The notes under the pieces were generated by a model. It did not search any database, was not told the DNA's origin, and worked only from the letters and a program-made list of their open reading frames with translations. A DNA stretch of 13,303 nucleotides, taken from NCBI GenBank assembly GCA_017475805.1, contig JAFVEW010000281.1, positions 1-13,303 of the forward strand, in the 5' to 3' direction. The stretch comes from Synergistaceae bacterium (GTDB lineage Bacteria > Synergistota > Synergistia > Synergistales > Aminobacteriaceae). This document shows, piece by piece, positions 5,909 through 13,076 of this stretch (position 1 is the stretch's first letter; every line of letters starts with the position of its first letter). The translations under genes were made by a program, and so were the position numbers.

Positions 5909-7108
5909 ATGATCTGGTATCCATACACTCAAATGAAAAACATGAAAGCTCCTTATAAAATCATTGATGCTGAAGGAGTTTATTTATACACGGAAGAAAA
6001 AAAATTAATTGATTCGATTTCTTCATGGTGGAGCGTCATTCACGGCTATAAAAATCCTGAACTTAACGAGGCAATAATCTCACAAGTTGAAAATTTTTCT
6101 CATGTAATGCTTGGCGGCTTGACTCACGAGCCTGTTGAAAAACTCTCAGCTAAATTAGCTGAATGGCTGCCCGGTGATTTAGATTACTGCTTCTTTTCAG
6201 ACTCAGGGAGCGTCGCTGTAGAAGTTGCTTTGAAAATGGCTCTGCAATTTTTTATAAATCACGGCGAAAATCAGCGCGTTATGACTTTAGCTCTCGAACA
6301 TGCTTATCACGGCGACACTTTCAAAACTATGGAAGTCGGCAATGATGAAGACTATCATTTTATATTGAAAGCTATAGGCAAAAATCAAAATATAATTCAC
6401 ATTCCTGCTGAAATTGAAGCTCTCGAAAAAGTCTTTGAGAAATATCACGATAAATTAAATTCTTTCATAGTTGAACCTTTATTACAATGCGCAGGAGGTT
6501 TTCATATTCATAGCGTCGAATTTTTAAGGAAGGCTCGTGAACTTTGTGATAAATATAACGTGATTTTAATTTTCGATGAAGTAGCTACGGGCTTCGGAAG
6601 GACAGGAAATAGATTTGTTGCTGACCTCGTTCAACCTGATATTTTAATTTTAGGGAAAGCTCTCACCGGAGGTTATATTGGCCACGCTGTAACAGTAGCA
6701 AATAAAAAAGTTTTCGACGGTTTTTATGACGATGATCCTGAACACGCTTTAATGCACGGACCGACTTTCATGGGCAACGCATTAACCTGTTCTGTAGCTT
6801 TGAAGTCGATAGAAATTTTTGAACGCGATGATTATCTTTCAAAAATCAAAAATATCGAACGCATTGCAAAACAAGAATTTCAAAATTTTTCGTCAAGCTG
6901 CGTAAAAGAAATAAGGATTTTAGGTGCCTGTATCTGTATCGAATGTACTGACGCGAAATTTACAAAAGGTTTCCAAGAATTTGCTTATGAACACGGAGTT
7001 TTTAATCGGCCATTCTTAAAATATATTTACGCTATGCCACCGTATATTATAAAAGAAGAAGAATTAATAAAAATTTTTGACGTCATGAAGGCGTGGCTGA
7101 CGAGATAA
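5909..7108 (+). CDS. bioA: Adenosylmethionine-8-amino-7-oxononanoate aminotransferase
   Basis: 399 residues, at the short end for BioA (often 420-450). It is a PLP enzyme of the class III aminotransferases that moves an amino group from S-adenosylmethionine to KAPA, giving 7,8-diaminopelargonate. BioA-type marks are WYPYTQMK near the start, the double Trp in SSWWSVIHGY, the VMLGGLTHEP segment, HAYHGDTFKTMEVG, DEVATGFGRTG and the Schiff-base lysine Lys250 in LILGKALTGGY. ATG 5909 follows AAGGAG (5893-5898) by 10 nt. It is the last gene of the biotin operon, 22 nt after bioD. No bioF (KAPA synthase) or pimelate-forming gene adjoins, so its substrate must come from genes elsewhere or from outside the cell. 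Confidence 0.95.
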   Translation: MIWYPYTQMKNMKAPYKIIDAEGVYLYTEEKKLIDSISSWWSVIHGYKNPELNEAIISQVENFSHVMLGGLTHEPVEKLSAKLAEWLPGDLDYCFFSDSGSVAVEVALKMALQFFINHGENQRVMTLALEHAYHGDTFKTMEVGNDEDYHFILKAIGKNQNIIHIPAEIEALEKVFEKYHDKLNSFIVEPLLQCAGGFHIHSVEFLRKARELCDKYNVILIFDEVATGFGRTGNRFVADLVQPDILILGKALTGGYIGHAVTVANKKVFDGFYDDDPEHALMHGPTFMGNALTCSVALKSIEIFERDDYLSKIKNIERIAKQEFQNFSSSCVKEIRILGACICIECTDAKFTKGFQEFAYEHGVFNRPFLKYIYAMPPYIIKEEELIKIFDVMKAWLTR

Positions 7109-7111
7109 ATC

Positions 7112-7139
7112 TTGCAATTTCACGAAAATAATCTAAAAT
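7112..7139 (+). promoter_or_regulatory. Possible promoter for nhaC
   Basis: TTGCAA (7112-7117), a 16-nt spacer and TAAAAT (7134-7139) lie in the 68-nt gap after bioA. No terminator hairpin is visible in the gap, so read-through from the biotin operon is also possible. A TATAAT at 7153-7158 sits too close to the start codon to serve. Confidence 0.4.
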
Positions 7140-7176
7140 TTGCGCCGATTTTTATAATGAAGGGAAGAATGTTTCA

Positions 7177-8757
7177 TTGTGCAAGAGACCAGGTCTTTTA
7201 CTTTCGATTATTGTGCTTTGTATTAGCGCGCTAATAGTAACATTTGGAGTTATCGACGTCGAATTAGAAAACGGCGGGCATTTCGGCTTAGGACTTCCGG
7301 CGCAGGTGCCGTTGCTGTTTGCGACGATATTCGCGGCCTTAGTGGGAGTTTTTTATCTCAGGCAAAGCTGGGGAGATTTAGAAAAAGGCATGGCCGGAGC
7401 TATTCAAGTTTCAATTCAGGCGATAATAATTTTAGTGTTAGTAGGCTGTCTAGTCGGCTCATGGATACAGAGTGGCGTTGTTGCAACGATGATTTATTAC
7501 GGCCTTGAAGTAATGACGCCGAGATATTTTTATCTAGCCTCGTTGATAATAAGCGTGGTCGTTGCCCTTGCAACCGGATGCTGCTGGACGACAAGCTCGA
7601 CGGTAGGCGTAGCTTTAATAGGCATAAGCGCAGGTTTAGGCTTACCTTTACCAATAAGCGCAGGCTTTATAATCTCAGGAGCTTATTTCGGCGATAAAGT
7701 TTCTCCTCTTTCGGACACAACGAATTTAGCTCCTGCTGTGGCAGGCAGCGAACTTTTTGACCACGTAAAAGCCATGATGTACACGACGTTGCCGACTTTG
7801 TTAATCACAGCGGTAATCGCCTTCATGATGGGCGACTCGGCGCAAGGCAGCGACGGCGGGCGGATAGCTTTAATTCAAAGCATGATGAGAGCCGAGTTTA
7901 ATATCTCGCTGTGGGCTTTTATTCCGCCAATGATAATTTTGGTAATGGCCGCCATGAAAATTCCCGCAATCCCTGGAATAGTCGCAGGAATTATGTCGAG
8001 CATTGTTTTAACTCTCGTTCGAGGCTCAACGCCTCATGAAGCACTTGAAGTTTTATTTTCAGGCTACGTCCCCGAATATTCAGGAAATTTTGCGCAGGCA
8101 TCGACGCCCGAAGCAATGGCGCAGGCGACCGGAGAATTTTCACAAGTTTTCACAGTCGGCGCACTAGGCGTAAGTTCTGAAGTTTTTTCGCAAGTCGGCA
8201 CGCTTTTAACGGCTCTTTTCACACGCGGCGGAATGACCTCAATGCTTGAAACTATTTGCTTAATCGTCGTTGCTTTGTCGTTAGGCGGCATCATGGAAGT
8301 TTGCGGATTTCTTGATGTAATTCTTGAGGCTCTAATGCGTCATGTCAAATCAGTCGCCGGAATAATAGCTTCAGTTTTAGCTTCAGCTTTCATGGCCAAC
8401 GTATTTTTAAGCGAGCAGTATCTTTCAATAATAGTCCCTGGAAGAATGTTCAAAAGAGCCTTCGACGAAAAGACCTGGCCTGTAGGACGCACAGGCGAAC
8501 GAAGGAAATTAGCTCCCGTTATGCTTTCACGTTCACTAGAAGACAGCGGCACAATGACTTCTGTTTTAGTTCCATGGAACACTTGCGGAGTTTACGTAAG
8601 CTCAGTCTTAGGCGTGGCGACGTTAGACTATTTGCCCTATTGTTTCATGAACTATCTTAACCCTGTTGTAGCTTTGTTATTGACTATGCTTGGTTTCGGA
8701 ATAATCTGGAGCAAAGAAGAATTAGCTGATGAAGAAATAGCGGATAACCAGCAATAA
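7177..8757 (+). CDS. nhaC: NhaC-family Na+/H+ antiporter
   Basis: 526 residues of mostly hydrophobic sequence, a normal length for NhaC-type antiporters, probably with 11-13 membrane helices. It exchanges Na+ (or another cation) for protons across the inner membrane. The family signature GDKVSPLSDTTNLAPAVAG is at residues 172-190, preceded by ATGCCWTTSSTVGVALIGI. The C-terminal half has RSLEDSGTMTSVLVPWNTCG, also typical. The family includes malate/lactate antiporters of the MleN type, so the substrate is not certain. The start is TTG 7177 with AGGGAAG (7161-7167) 9 nt ahead; the ATG at 7168 is in another frame. The last 36 nt overlap the 3' end of the opposing gene. Confidence 0.9.
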   Translation: MCKRPGLLLSIIVLCISALIVTFGVIDVELENGGHFGLGLPAQVPLLFATIFAALVGVFYLRQSWGDLEKGMAGAIQVSIQAIIILVLVGCLVGSWIQSGVVATMIYYGLEVMTPRYFYLASLIISVVVALATGCCWTTSSTVGVALIGISAGLGLPLPISAGFIISGAYFGDKVSPLSDTTNLAPAVAGSELFDHVKAMMYTTLPTLLITAVIAFMMGDSAQGSDGGRIALIQSMMRAEFNISLWAFIPPMIILVMAAMKIPAIPGIVAGIMSSIVLTLVRGSTPHEALEVLFSGYVPEYSGNFAQASTPEAMAQATGEFSQVFTVGALGVSSEVFSQVGTLLTALFTRGGMTSMLETICLIVVALSLGGIMEVCGFLDVILEALMRHVKSVAGIIASVLASAFMANVFLSEQYLSIIVPGRMFKRAFDEKTWPVGRTGERRKLAPVMLSRSLEDSGTMTSVLVPWNTCGVYVSSVLGVATLDYLPYCFMNYLNPVVALLLTMLGFGIIWSKEELADEEIADNQQ

Positions 8758-9762
8758 AATTATCAGAGCAAATCCTAAAATTCCAAAGAAAAATATATCA
8801 CTAAAGACAGCGATATGAGCGGCGTTAGTTTCGTCCTCTTTGCTGCCTTTTGTTTTTATTTTTATATCTTTCGTTATCGTAACGACACCGCGAACTTCAT
8901 CGCTGACTTTAACATAAAGAAATTTTTTGCCGCCTGTATCTCTGATTTCTTCAATCGGAAAGACAGGATCGATATTATTTTCCTCAAGATATTTTTTTAT
9001 CAGCGCGCTTGTTCCGTCGCCTTCAATTCCGACCTCGATAATATCGCCAGGCGTCAATGACGATGACGGTTTGCCTTTCACAGGGTCAAGCACCGGGCTA
9101 CATAAAATCAAAGTGCCTTCGAAATTTCCCTCTTTTTTGGCTTCTTCGCGTTCTTTTTCTTCTTGTTCCTGACGTTCTTTTTCTTCTTGCTCTCTTTTTT
9201 TTCGTGCAACTTCTTCGGCCGACGGTGGCAAAGGCTTTATGACTTTTGCGCGTTCAAGCTCGTTTCTTGAGATAGGTTCAGCGTCTGTAACGGAACTGAA
9301 AACGCATTGAGAGACGCCCTCAAAATTTCTGCGAATAATGCTCTCGAGCTGCCTAAGTTTCATTTTCGTGTAGTTTTCATAGAGCTTTTTTTTCTCCGCT
9401 ACCGTCAAGATATTTTTCAACTGCTCCTGAAATTTCTCGCCCCAATCTTTGTCTAAAGGCCCTAATTGCGGAAGTCTTTTTACGAAATGCCGCCAATCTT
9501 TTGAAGGCTCAATGATAACTCCGGCGGCGTAAGGCTTTGCGACCCATAAAACCTGAAAGACTGTCTTTCCAGATTTACCCTCGATTATTACGCAAAAACC
9601 TCCACCCATATCTCCACGGCTCGGCGTGAACGTGGATTTTAGGGCCAAAAATTCAGGCTGTGAATGTCTGCTGTCAGGGTCGGCCTCTTCCGGAATATTG
9701 CTAGGCGGCAAGGCTTCTTCGGCTATATCTTGAACATTAGTGATTTTGAAATCGTCAGGCAT
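8722..9762 (-). CDS. Uncharacterised tail-anchored coiled-coil protein
   Basis: 346 residues; I do not recognise the family. There is no signal peptide. Residues 1-175 look like a soluble domain, with a Trp/Gly-containing segment (GFCVIIEGKSGKTVFQVLW, 55-73) and helices to about 145. Residues 183-211 are a highly charged Glu/Lys/Arg/Gln coiled coil built on EEKERQEQ-like repeats. Residues 214-305 form a second, probably beta-rich domain (LTPGDIIEVGIEGDG; IRDTGGKKFLYVKVSDEV). A single hydrophobic helix (about 319-344) ends the protein two residues from the C-terminus. This layout suggests a cytoplasmic protein held to the membrane by its tail. ATG 9762 has only a weak GAGA-type binding site; a TATAAT promoter lies upstream. 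It is convergent with nhaC and divergent from a zinc-ribbon membrane protein. Confidence 0.8.
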   Translation of the reverse strand: MPDDFKITNVQDIAEEALPPSNIPEEADPDSRHSQPEFLALKSTFTPSRGDMGGGFCVIIEGKSGKTVFQVLWVAKPYAAGVIIEPSKDWRHFVKRLPQLGPLDKDWGEKFQEQLKNILTVAEKKKLYENYTKMKLRQLESIIRRNFEGVSQCVFSSVTDAEPISRNELERAKVIKPLPPSAEEVARKKREQEEKERQEQEEKEREEAKKEGNFEGTLILCSPVLDPVKGKPSSSLTPGDIIEVGIEGDGTSALIKKYLEENNIDPVFPIEEIRDTGGKKFLYVKVSDEVRGVVTITKDIKIKTKGSKEDETNAAHIAVFSDIFFFGILGFALIILLLVIRYFFIS

Positions 9763-9818
9763 AATTATTCAGTTCTCTTTATCTCTTTCTTATTTAGTTC
9801 TAAAAAAAATTCTGAAAA

Positions 9819-9847
9819 ATTATAGCCTTGAAAATCTCTCAATGCAA
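9819..9847 (-). promoter_or_regulatory. Promoter of the tail-anchored protein gene
   Basis: On the minus strand TATAAT (9824-9819) is perfect, with TTGCAT (9847-9842) 17 nt upstream as a partial -35. It gives a leader of about 50 nt to ATG 9762. Confidence 0.5.
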
Positions 9848-9871
9848 ACCGGCGGCTTTCTATGCTAAAAT
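9843..9871 (+). promoter_or_regulatory. Possible extended -10 promoter for the zinc-ribbon membrane protein gene
   Basis: TGCTAAAAT (9863-9871) fits an extended -10. The -35 position (TGCAAA, 9843-9848) is weak and overlaps the -35 of the opposing promoter. A start near 9878 would exclude the upstream TTG 9828 as initiator. Confidence 0.35.
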
Positions 9872-9905
9872 CTCTAAAATTTCTGAAAGGACGATGAATT
9901 TATTT

Positions 9906-10484
9906 ATGCCATTGAATTGTAAAACTTGCGGCGCACCACTAAAAGGCGACGAGGAGCATTGCCCTTATTGCGGCAGTTTTATTGAATACGAAGACAGACC
10001 AAAAACTAAAAAAGAAAAAGAACATAAAAATCTCCCTCAGATTAAGTATGCCTCTGAAATTTTTATAATCACCGTTTCGATTTTTACGCTTGGAATTTAC
10101 GGTCTTTACTGGTATATATCTCGCCGAAAGAGTTTCAATGCTCTTTCCGAAGGCGTGAAATTCCCTGACATCGGCCTTGTGATTTATGTAATAGGCTGGA
10201 TGATGTTTCTTGCTTTCTCATCGAGCGATGCCCAAGATGTTGACCCTGATAACGCTGAAAGTCTTGCTGGCTATGGATATCTTGTAATCTGGATAGGAGC
10301 TTTGTGGCTGTCTTTTGGAATTAAAAAAATCCTGAAAGACTATCTCACAAAGACTTGCAAGGACGAAGCTATTTTGAAGGTTATTGCTTTCTCTGATCTC
10401 ATGATATTTTGTTTCGGCTATATTTATCTTCAGATGCAGATTAACAAGATGATAAAGGCCGAGCTTCTTTCACCTGATTTATAA
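9906..10484 (+). CDS. Zinc-ribbon and DUF4234-like membrane protein
   Basis: About 192 residues from ATG 9906. The N-terminus is a zinc ribbon with two CxxC pairs, Cys5/Cys8 and Cys19/Cys22 (CKTCGAPL...CPYCG), followed by a Lys/Glu-rich linker. Then come about four membrane helices; the first contains TLGIYGLYWYISRRKSFN, matching the DUF4234 pattern of TLGIYGLYW followed by a basic stretch. The function is unknown; proteins of this build are small inner-membrane proteins of unclear role. The start is uncertain: AAAGGA (9886-9891) is only 2 nt before ATG 9894 and 14 nt before ATG 9906, and an open TTG at 9828 has no binding site. I chose 9906 because the Zn ribbon follows at once. It precedes hisD by 19 nt on the same strand and is divergent from the tail-anchored protein. 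Confidence 0.75.
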   Translation: MPLNCKTCGAPLKGDEEHCPYCGSFIEYEDRPKTKKEKEHKNLPQIKYASEIFIITVSIFTLGIYGLYWYISRRKSFNALSEGVKFPDIGLVIYVIGWMMFLAFSSSDAQDVDPDNAESLAGYGYLVIWIGALWLSFGIKKILKDYLTKTCKDEAILKVIAFSDLMIFCFGYIYLQMQINKMIKAELLSPDL

Positions 10485-10503
10485 AAAGGCAGAGAAATCA
10501 AAA

Positions 10504-11757
10504 ATGATTAAAATCATCGAAGCAAAAGATTTTTCATACACTCACATCAATGAAAGCGCGGGCGATGTAAGCGCGATTGTCAGAGAGATAATCGAGAACG
10601 TTAAAGCTCACGGCGACGAAGCTGTAATAAAATACGAAAAAAAATTTGACAAGGTCGACTTAAAATCTCTTGAACTCAGCAAAGCCGAAAAAAACGAAGC
10701 ATTAAAGCAGACCGGCGAAGATTTCATAAAAATTTTGGAACGAGCAGCGAACAATATTCACGAATTTCACTCGAAACAAATTCGCAACGGCTTTTCTTTT
10801 TCAAACAACGACGGTGTAATCTTAGGTCAGCGCGTTATTCCGCTTGAAAGAGTAGGGCTTTACGTTCCAGGCGGCACAGCTTCATATCCTTCTAGTGTTT
10901 TGATGAACGCAATTCCGGCAAAGATTGCGGGCTGCAAGGAGATTTTCATAGCAACTCCTCCGTCAATAAAGCCTGAAATAATTGCGGCTGCTGAGGTTGC
11001 AGGAGTTACAAAGATTTTCAAGATGGGCGGAGCTCAGGCAATCGCTGCTTTTGCTTACGGAACTGAGAGCGTCAAAAGAGTTGATAAAATCACAGGTCCC
11101 GGAAATATTTTTGTTGCAGAGGCTAAGCGTCAGGTTTTCGGCCAAGTTTCGATAGACATGGTCGCCGGGCCAAGCGAGATTTTAGTAATCGCCGACGAGA
11201 ATAATAATCCTGCCTTCATTGCCGCCGACATGCTTGCCCAAGCTGAACACGACAAGTTAGCGAGCGCGATTTTAATTACAAATTCAAGGACTTTTGCTGA
11301 GAAAGTTGCTGACGAGATTGAAATTCAAGTTGAAAAACTTTTGCGCCGTGAAATTGCAAGGGCTTCTATTGAGGCCAACGGCAGAATAATTTTAGTTGAA
11401 AATCTCGACGATGCTGTGAAAATCTCGAACGATATAGCACCTGAACATCTTGAAATTTGCTTAGAAAATCCTTTCGAATGGCTCACCGAAGGCAAAATCA
11501 AAAACGCAGGCTCTGTCTTTCTTGGCAAGAACTCTCCCGAAGCGTTAGGCGATTATTTCGCCGGTCCTAATCACACTTTGCCGACTATGGGTACAGCAAG
11601 GTTTTCAAGTCCTTTATCTGTCGATGACTTCGTCAAGAAATCGCAATATATTTATTACACTCCCGACGCGCTTAAAAAAGTTTCGGGTGATATTGCAAAA
11701 TTTGCTCAATCAGAAGGTTTAACTGGCCATGCAAACAGTGTTTTAATTAGGAACTGA
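10504..11757 (+). CDS. hisD: Histidinol dehydrogenase
   Basis: 417 residues, normal for HisD. It oxidises L-histidinol to L-histidine in two NAD-dependent steps, the last of the histidine pathway. GPGNIFVAEAKRQVFG (from Gly198) and DMVAGPSEILVIAD are the signature segments. The Zn ligands can all be placed: Gln246 and His249 (LAQAEHDK), Asp350 (ALGDYFAGPNHTLPT) and His409 (LTGHANSVLIR). The catalytic pair is Glu314-His315 (IAPEHLEI). Spacing matches the E. coli enzyme. ATG 10504 has a poor binding site (AAGG 14 nt upstream). No other his gene is present, so histidine synthesis is not clustered here. With every active-site residue kept, a diverged HisD-like dehydrogenase is unlikely. Confidence 0.96.
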   Translation: MIKIIEAKDFSYTHINESAGDVSAIVREIIENVKAHGDEAVIKYEKKFDKVDLKSLELSKAEKNEALKQTGEDFIKILERAANNIHEFHSKQIRNGFSFSNNDGVILGQRVIPLERVGLYVPGGTASYPSSVLMNAIPAKIAGCKEIFIATPPSIKPEIIAAAEVAGVTKIFKMGGAQAIAAFAYGTESVKRVDKITGPGNIFVAEAKRQVFGQVSIDMVAGPSEILVIADENNNPAFIAADMLAQAEHDKLASAILITNSRTFAEKVADEIEIQVEKLLRREIARASIEANGRIILVENLDDAVKISNDIAPEHLEICLENPFEWLTEGKIKNAGSVFLGKNSPEALGDYFAGPNHTLPTMGTARFSSPLSVDDFVKKSQYIYYTPDALKKVSGDIAKFAQSEGLTGHANSVLIRN

Positions 11758-11776
11758 GGCATGTGCCTGATTTTTT
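11757..11776 (+). terminator. Weak hairpin plus T-run after hisD
   Basis: AGGC (11757-11760) and GCCT (11765-11768) flank a 4-nt loop, and TTTTTT follows at 11771-11776. The 4-bp stem is short for an intrinsic terminator, and the next gene starts 4 nt later, so at most it attenuates. Confidence 0.25.
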
Positions 11777-11779
11777 ATT

Positions 11780-12406
11780 GTGAGAACGGAAATTTTTTTA
11801 TTAAACATAAAATCTTGTCTTGAAAATGAAAAGCCTGTTGATGAGTATCTAAAATTTTTTTCGCCTGAGAGAGTTCAAAAAATCCTGCGTTACAGATTTA
11901 ATTCAGATAGAAATCGAACTATATTTGCGGAGCTTTTAGCAAGAAAATTAATTGCCGGGCGAACAGGAAAAAGTTTCGATGAAATAAAGATTTTCCGCGA
12001 TGACAGAGGCAAACCTTTTTGCGGCGAGCAGGGAATTTTTTTCAGCCTTTCGCATTCAGGTGATTGGGTAGCTTGCAGCATTGGAACTTCACCTAACGGC
12101 GTTGACGTTGAAAATATTGACAGAAAGGCTGATATTAGAGTTGCCGAAAGATTTTTTTTGCGAAACGAATTTGAAATCTTAAAATCTCTTGATGAACCAG
12201 AGCGAACAAGAAAATTTTTTGAGTTTTGGACATTAAAAGAAGCCTGCTTAAAGTGCTTAAATTTGCGGGATTGGAGCGGCGTTGACTGTGAAAGATTAAT
12301 CCGTGAAGGTCATGGAAGAAATTTCTTTATTGATAATGCCGTTGTTGGATTTTTCGCTGAAAAGGGCAGCGGCGAAATTGCGACGCTTACCCCTTTATAT
12401 ACTTAG
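11780..12406 (+). CDS. Sfp-type 4'-phosphopantetheinyl transferase
   Basis: 208 residues, close to the usual 200-230 for this class. It transfers phosphopantetheine from coenzyme A to a serine of an acyl or peptidyl carrier protein. The Mg-binding and catalytic signature is GVDVENI (Asp109, Glu111) and FWTLKEACLK (Glu154, Lys158). The SLSHSGDWVACSI segment (89-101) supplies the conserved His92, and RDDRGKPF (73-80) is the family's upstream motif. The start is GTG 11780, with no clear Shine-Dalgarno; no ATG fits in frame near the N-terminus. It follows hisD by 22 nt, with a weak hairpin between. No polyketide or peptide synthase lies nearby, so it may serve fatty-acid ACP or a distant cluster. 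Its last 20 nt overlap the opposing gene. Confidence 0.9.
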   Translation: MRTEIFLLNIKSCLENEKPVDEYLKFFSPERVQKILRYRFNSDRNRTIFAELLARKLIAGRTGKSFDEIKIFRDDRGKPFCGEQGIFFSLSHSGDWVACSIGTSPNGVDVENIDRKADIRVAERFFLRNEFEILKSLDEPERTRKFFEFWTLKEACLKCLNLRDWSGVDCERLIREGHGRNFFIDNAVVGFFAEKGSGEIATLTPLYT

Positions 12407-12710
12407 CTTCGAGCAATTCTGAATTTTTTTCTTTGTCTTCGATTGCTTTTTCCGTAAGTTCACGGGCCTGTTCTAATCTTTCTTGAGCTTGACGTTCGAC
12501 GATTTTTTTTCGTTCGCTGATTTTCCGCAGCTCTGCTGATTTTGCCGTCATGTCATTGTGAGCGTCCCAAATCTTCATTGTTGAGTTTGTTATGCTTGTT
12601 TCGGCGGCCTGATAAAGATCCATGGCTTCGGCCTGAGTTGCAGGGATTTTCTTTTCTGATTTGTACGGAAGCTCGTCCCAAATACTTCCGAATTTTGTAT
12701 CAACTTTCAT
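12387..12710 (-). CDS. Small coiled-coil protein of unknown function
   Basis: 107 residues, no recognised family. The N-terminal third (MKVDTKFGSIWDELPYKSEK) is not strongly helical. From about residue 25 to the end it is a continuous charged helix likely to form a coiled coil, with heptad-like spacing through SERKKIVERQAQERLEQARE. There is no signal peptide or membrane segment, so it should be cytosolic. It starts 6 nt after the stop of the TSCPD gene and lacks its own clear binding site, which suggests translational coupling and a shared transcript. Its 3' end overlaps the phosphopantetheinyl transferase gene tail-to-tail by 20 nt. Coding status rests on the clean frame and tight operon spacing rather than homology. 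Confidence 0.65.
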   Translation of the reverse strand: MKVDTKFGSIWDELPYKSEKKIPATQAEAMDLYQAAETSITNSTMKIWDAHNDMTAKSAELRKISERKKIVERQAQERLEQARELTEKAIEDKEKNSELLEAKYIKG

Positions 12711-12716
12711 TTTTTA

Positions 12717-12986
12717 TCACGAGGCTTTCTTTTCTAATGCTTCTTCGATAGCGATCGCGAGTTGGTCAGCGCACGAAGTTTTCATAGCTGCGCCGCGTCC
12801 CAGACATAAATTGCCGCGCAAGAGTTCAGCTATCCTTGAAGCGTCTTCGCCTTCAATCAACTTCGGGATTGCGACTAAATTGCCCGGGCAGCCGCCAGTG
12901 AATTTAACGTTATGAAGTTTTCCGTTTTCGATTTCAAATTCGATTTTGTTGGGGCATACTCCGACCGGAGTGTATTCAAATTTCAT
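12717..12986 (-). CDS. TSCPD domain protein (TIGR03905-like)
   Basis: 89 residues, matching the small stand-alone TSCPD proteins. The order of motifs is VCPNKIEFEIENGKL, VKFTGGCPGNLVAIPKLIEG, CLGRG and TSCADQLA. Four cysteines (11, 33, 61 and 72) are at the family's conserved places and could bind a metal. The namesake TSCPD reads TSCAD here. A related domain occurs at the C-terminus of some class II (B12-dependent) ribonucleotide reductases, but the role of the free-standing form is unknown to me. AGGAGG (12995-13000) is 8 nt before ATG 12986, a very strong site. It heads a two-gene unit with the small coiled-coil gene and is divergent from cobS. Confidence 0.85.
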   Translation of the reverse strand: MKFEYTPVGVCPNKIEFEIENGKLHNVKFTGGCPGNLVAIPKLIEGEDASRIAELLRGNLCLGRGAAMKTSCADQLAIAIEEALEKKAS

Positions 12987-13016
12987 TATTAATTCCTCCT
13001 CAAATTGTTTGTTATA

Positions 13017-13045
13017 ATTATAATCGTTCTGAATTTATTCTTAAT
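13017..13045 (-). promoter_or_regulatory. Possible promoter for the TSCPD gene
   Basis: A perfect minus-strand TATAAT lies at 13022-13017, inside the AT-rich 90-nt gap. The -35 position (ATTAAG, 13045-13040) is poor. No riboswitch or operator is visible in this gap. Confidence 0.3.
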
Positions 13046-13076
13046 TTAATGTTTTAGTGGCGTTAAAAATATAAAA

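Noticed and set aside
7153..7158. TATAAT just before nhaC
   Set aside because: It is adjacent to the Shine-Dalgarno; transcription would begin at or past the binding site, and no -35 fits.
7400..8582. Minus-strand frames opposite nhaC
   Set aside because: Shadows of a well-supported membrane transporter; Ser/Leu-rich with no motifs.
8815..9242. Three overlapping plus-strand frames
   Set aside because: All are antisense to the tail-anchored protein; their Ser/Phe/Cys-rich composition is what a reverse reading of a Glu/Lys coiled coil gives.
9828..9905. TTG 9828 start for the zinc-ribbon protein
   Set aside because: No binding site, not like other zinc-ribbon proteins at its N-terminus, and a likely promoter lies downstream of it.
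11745..11751. AATTAGG near the end of hisD as another copy of the cbiA heptad
   Set aside because: A single 7-mer in an AT-rich coding end, not in tandem; chance is enough.
12542..12915. Plus-strand frames of 69 and 84 residues
   Set aside because: Antisense to the coiled-coil and TSCPD genes; the TSCPD frame has a strong Shine-Dalgarno and conserved cysteines.
12987..13076. Cobalamin riboswitch ahead of cobS
   Set aside because: The gap is 90 nt and lacks a B12-box-like core; only AT-rich promoter-like sequence is visible.
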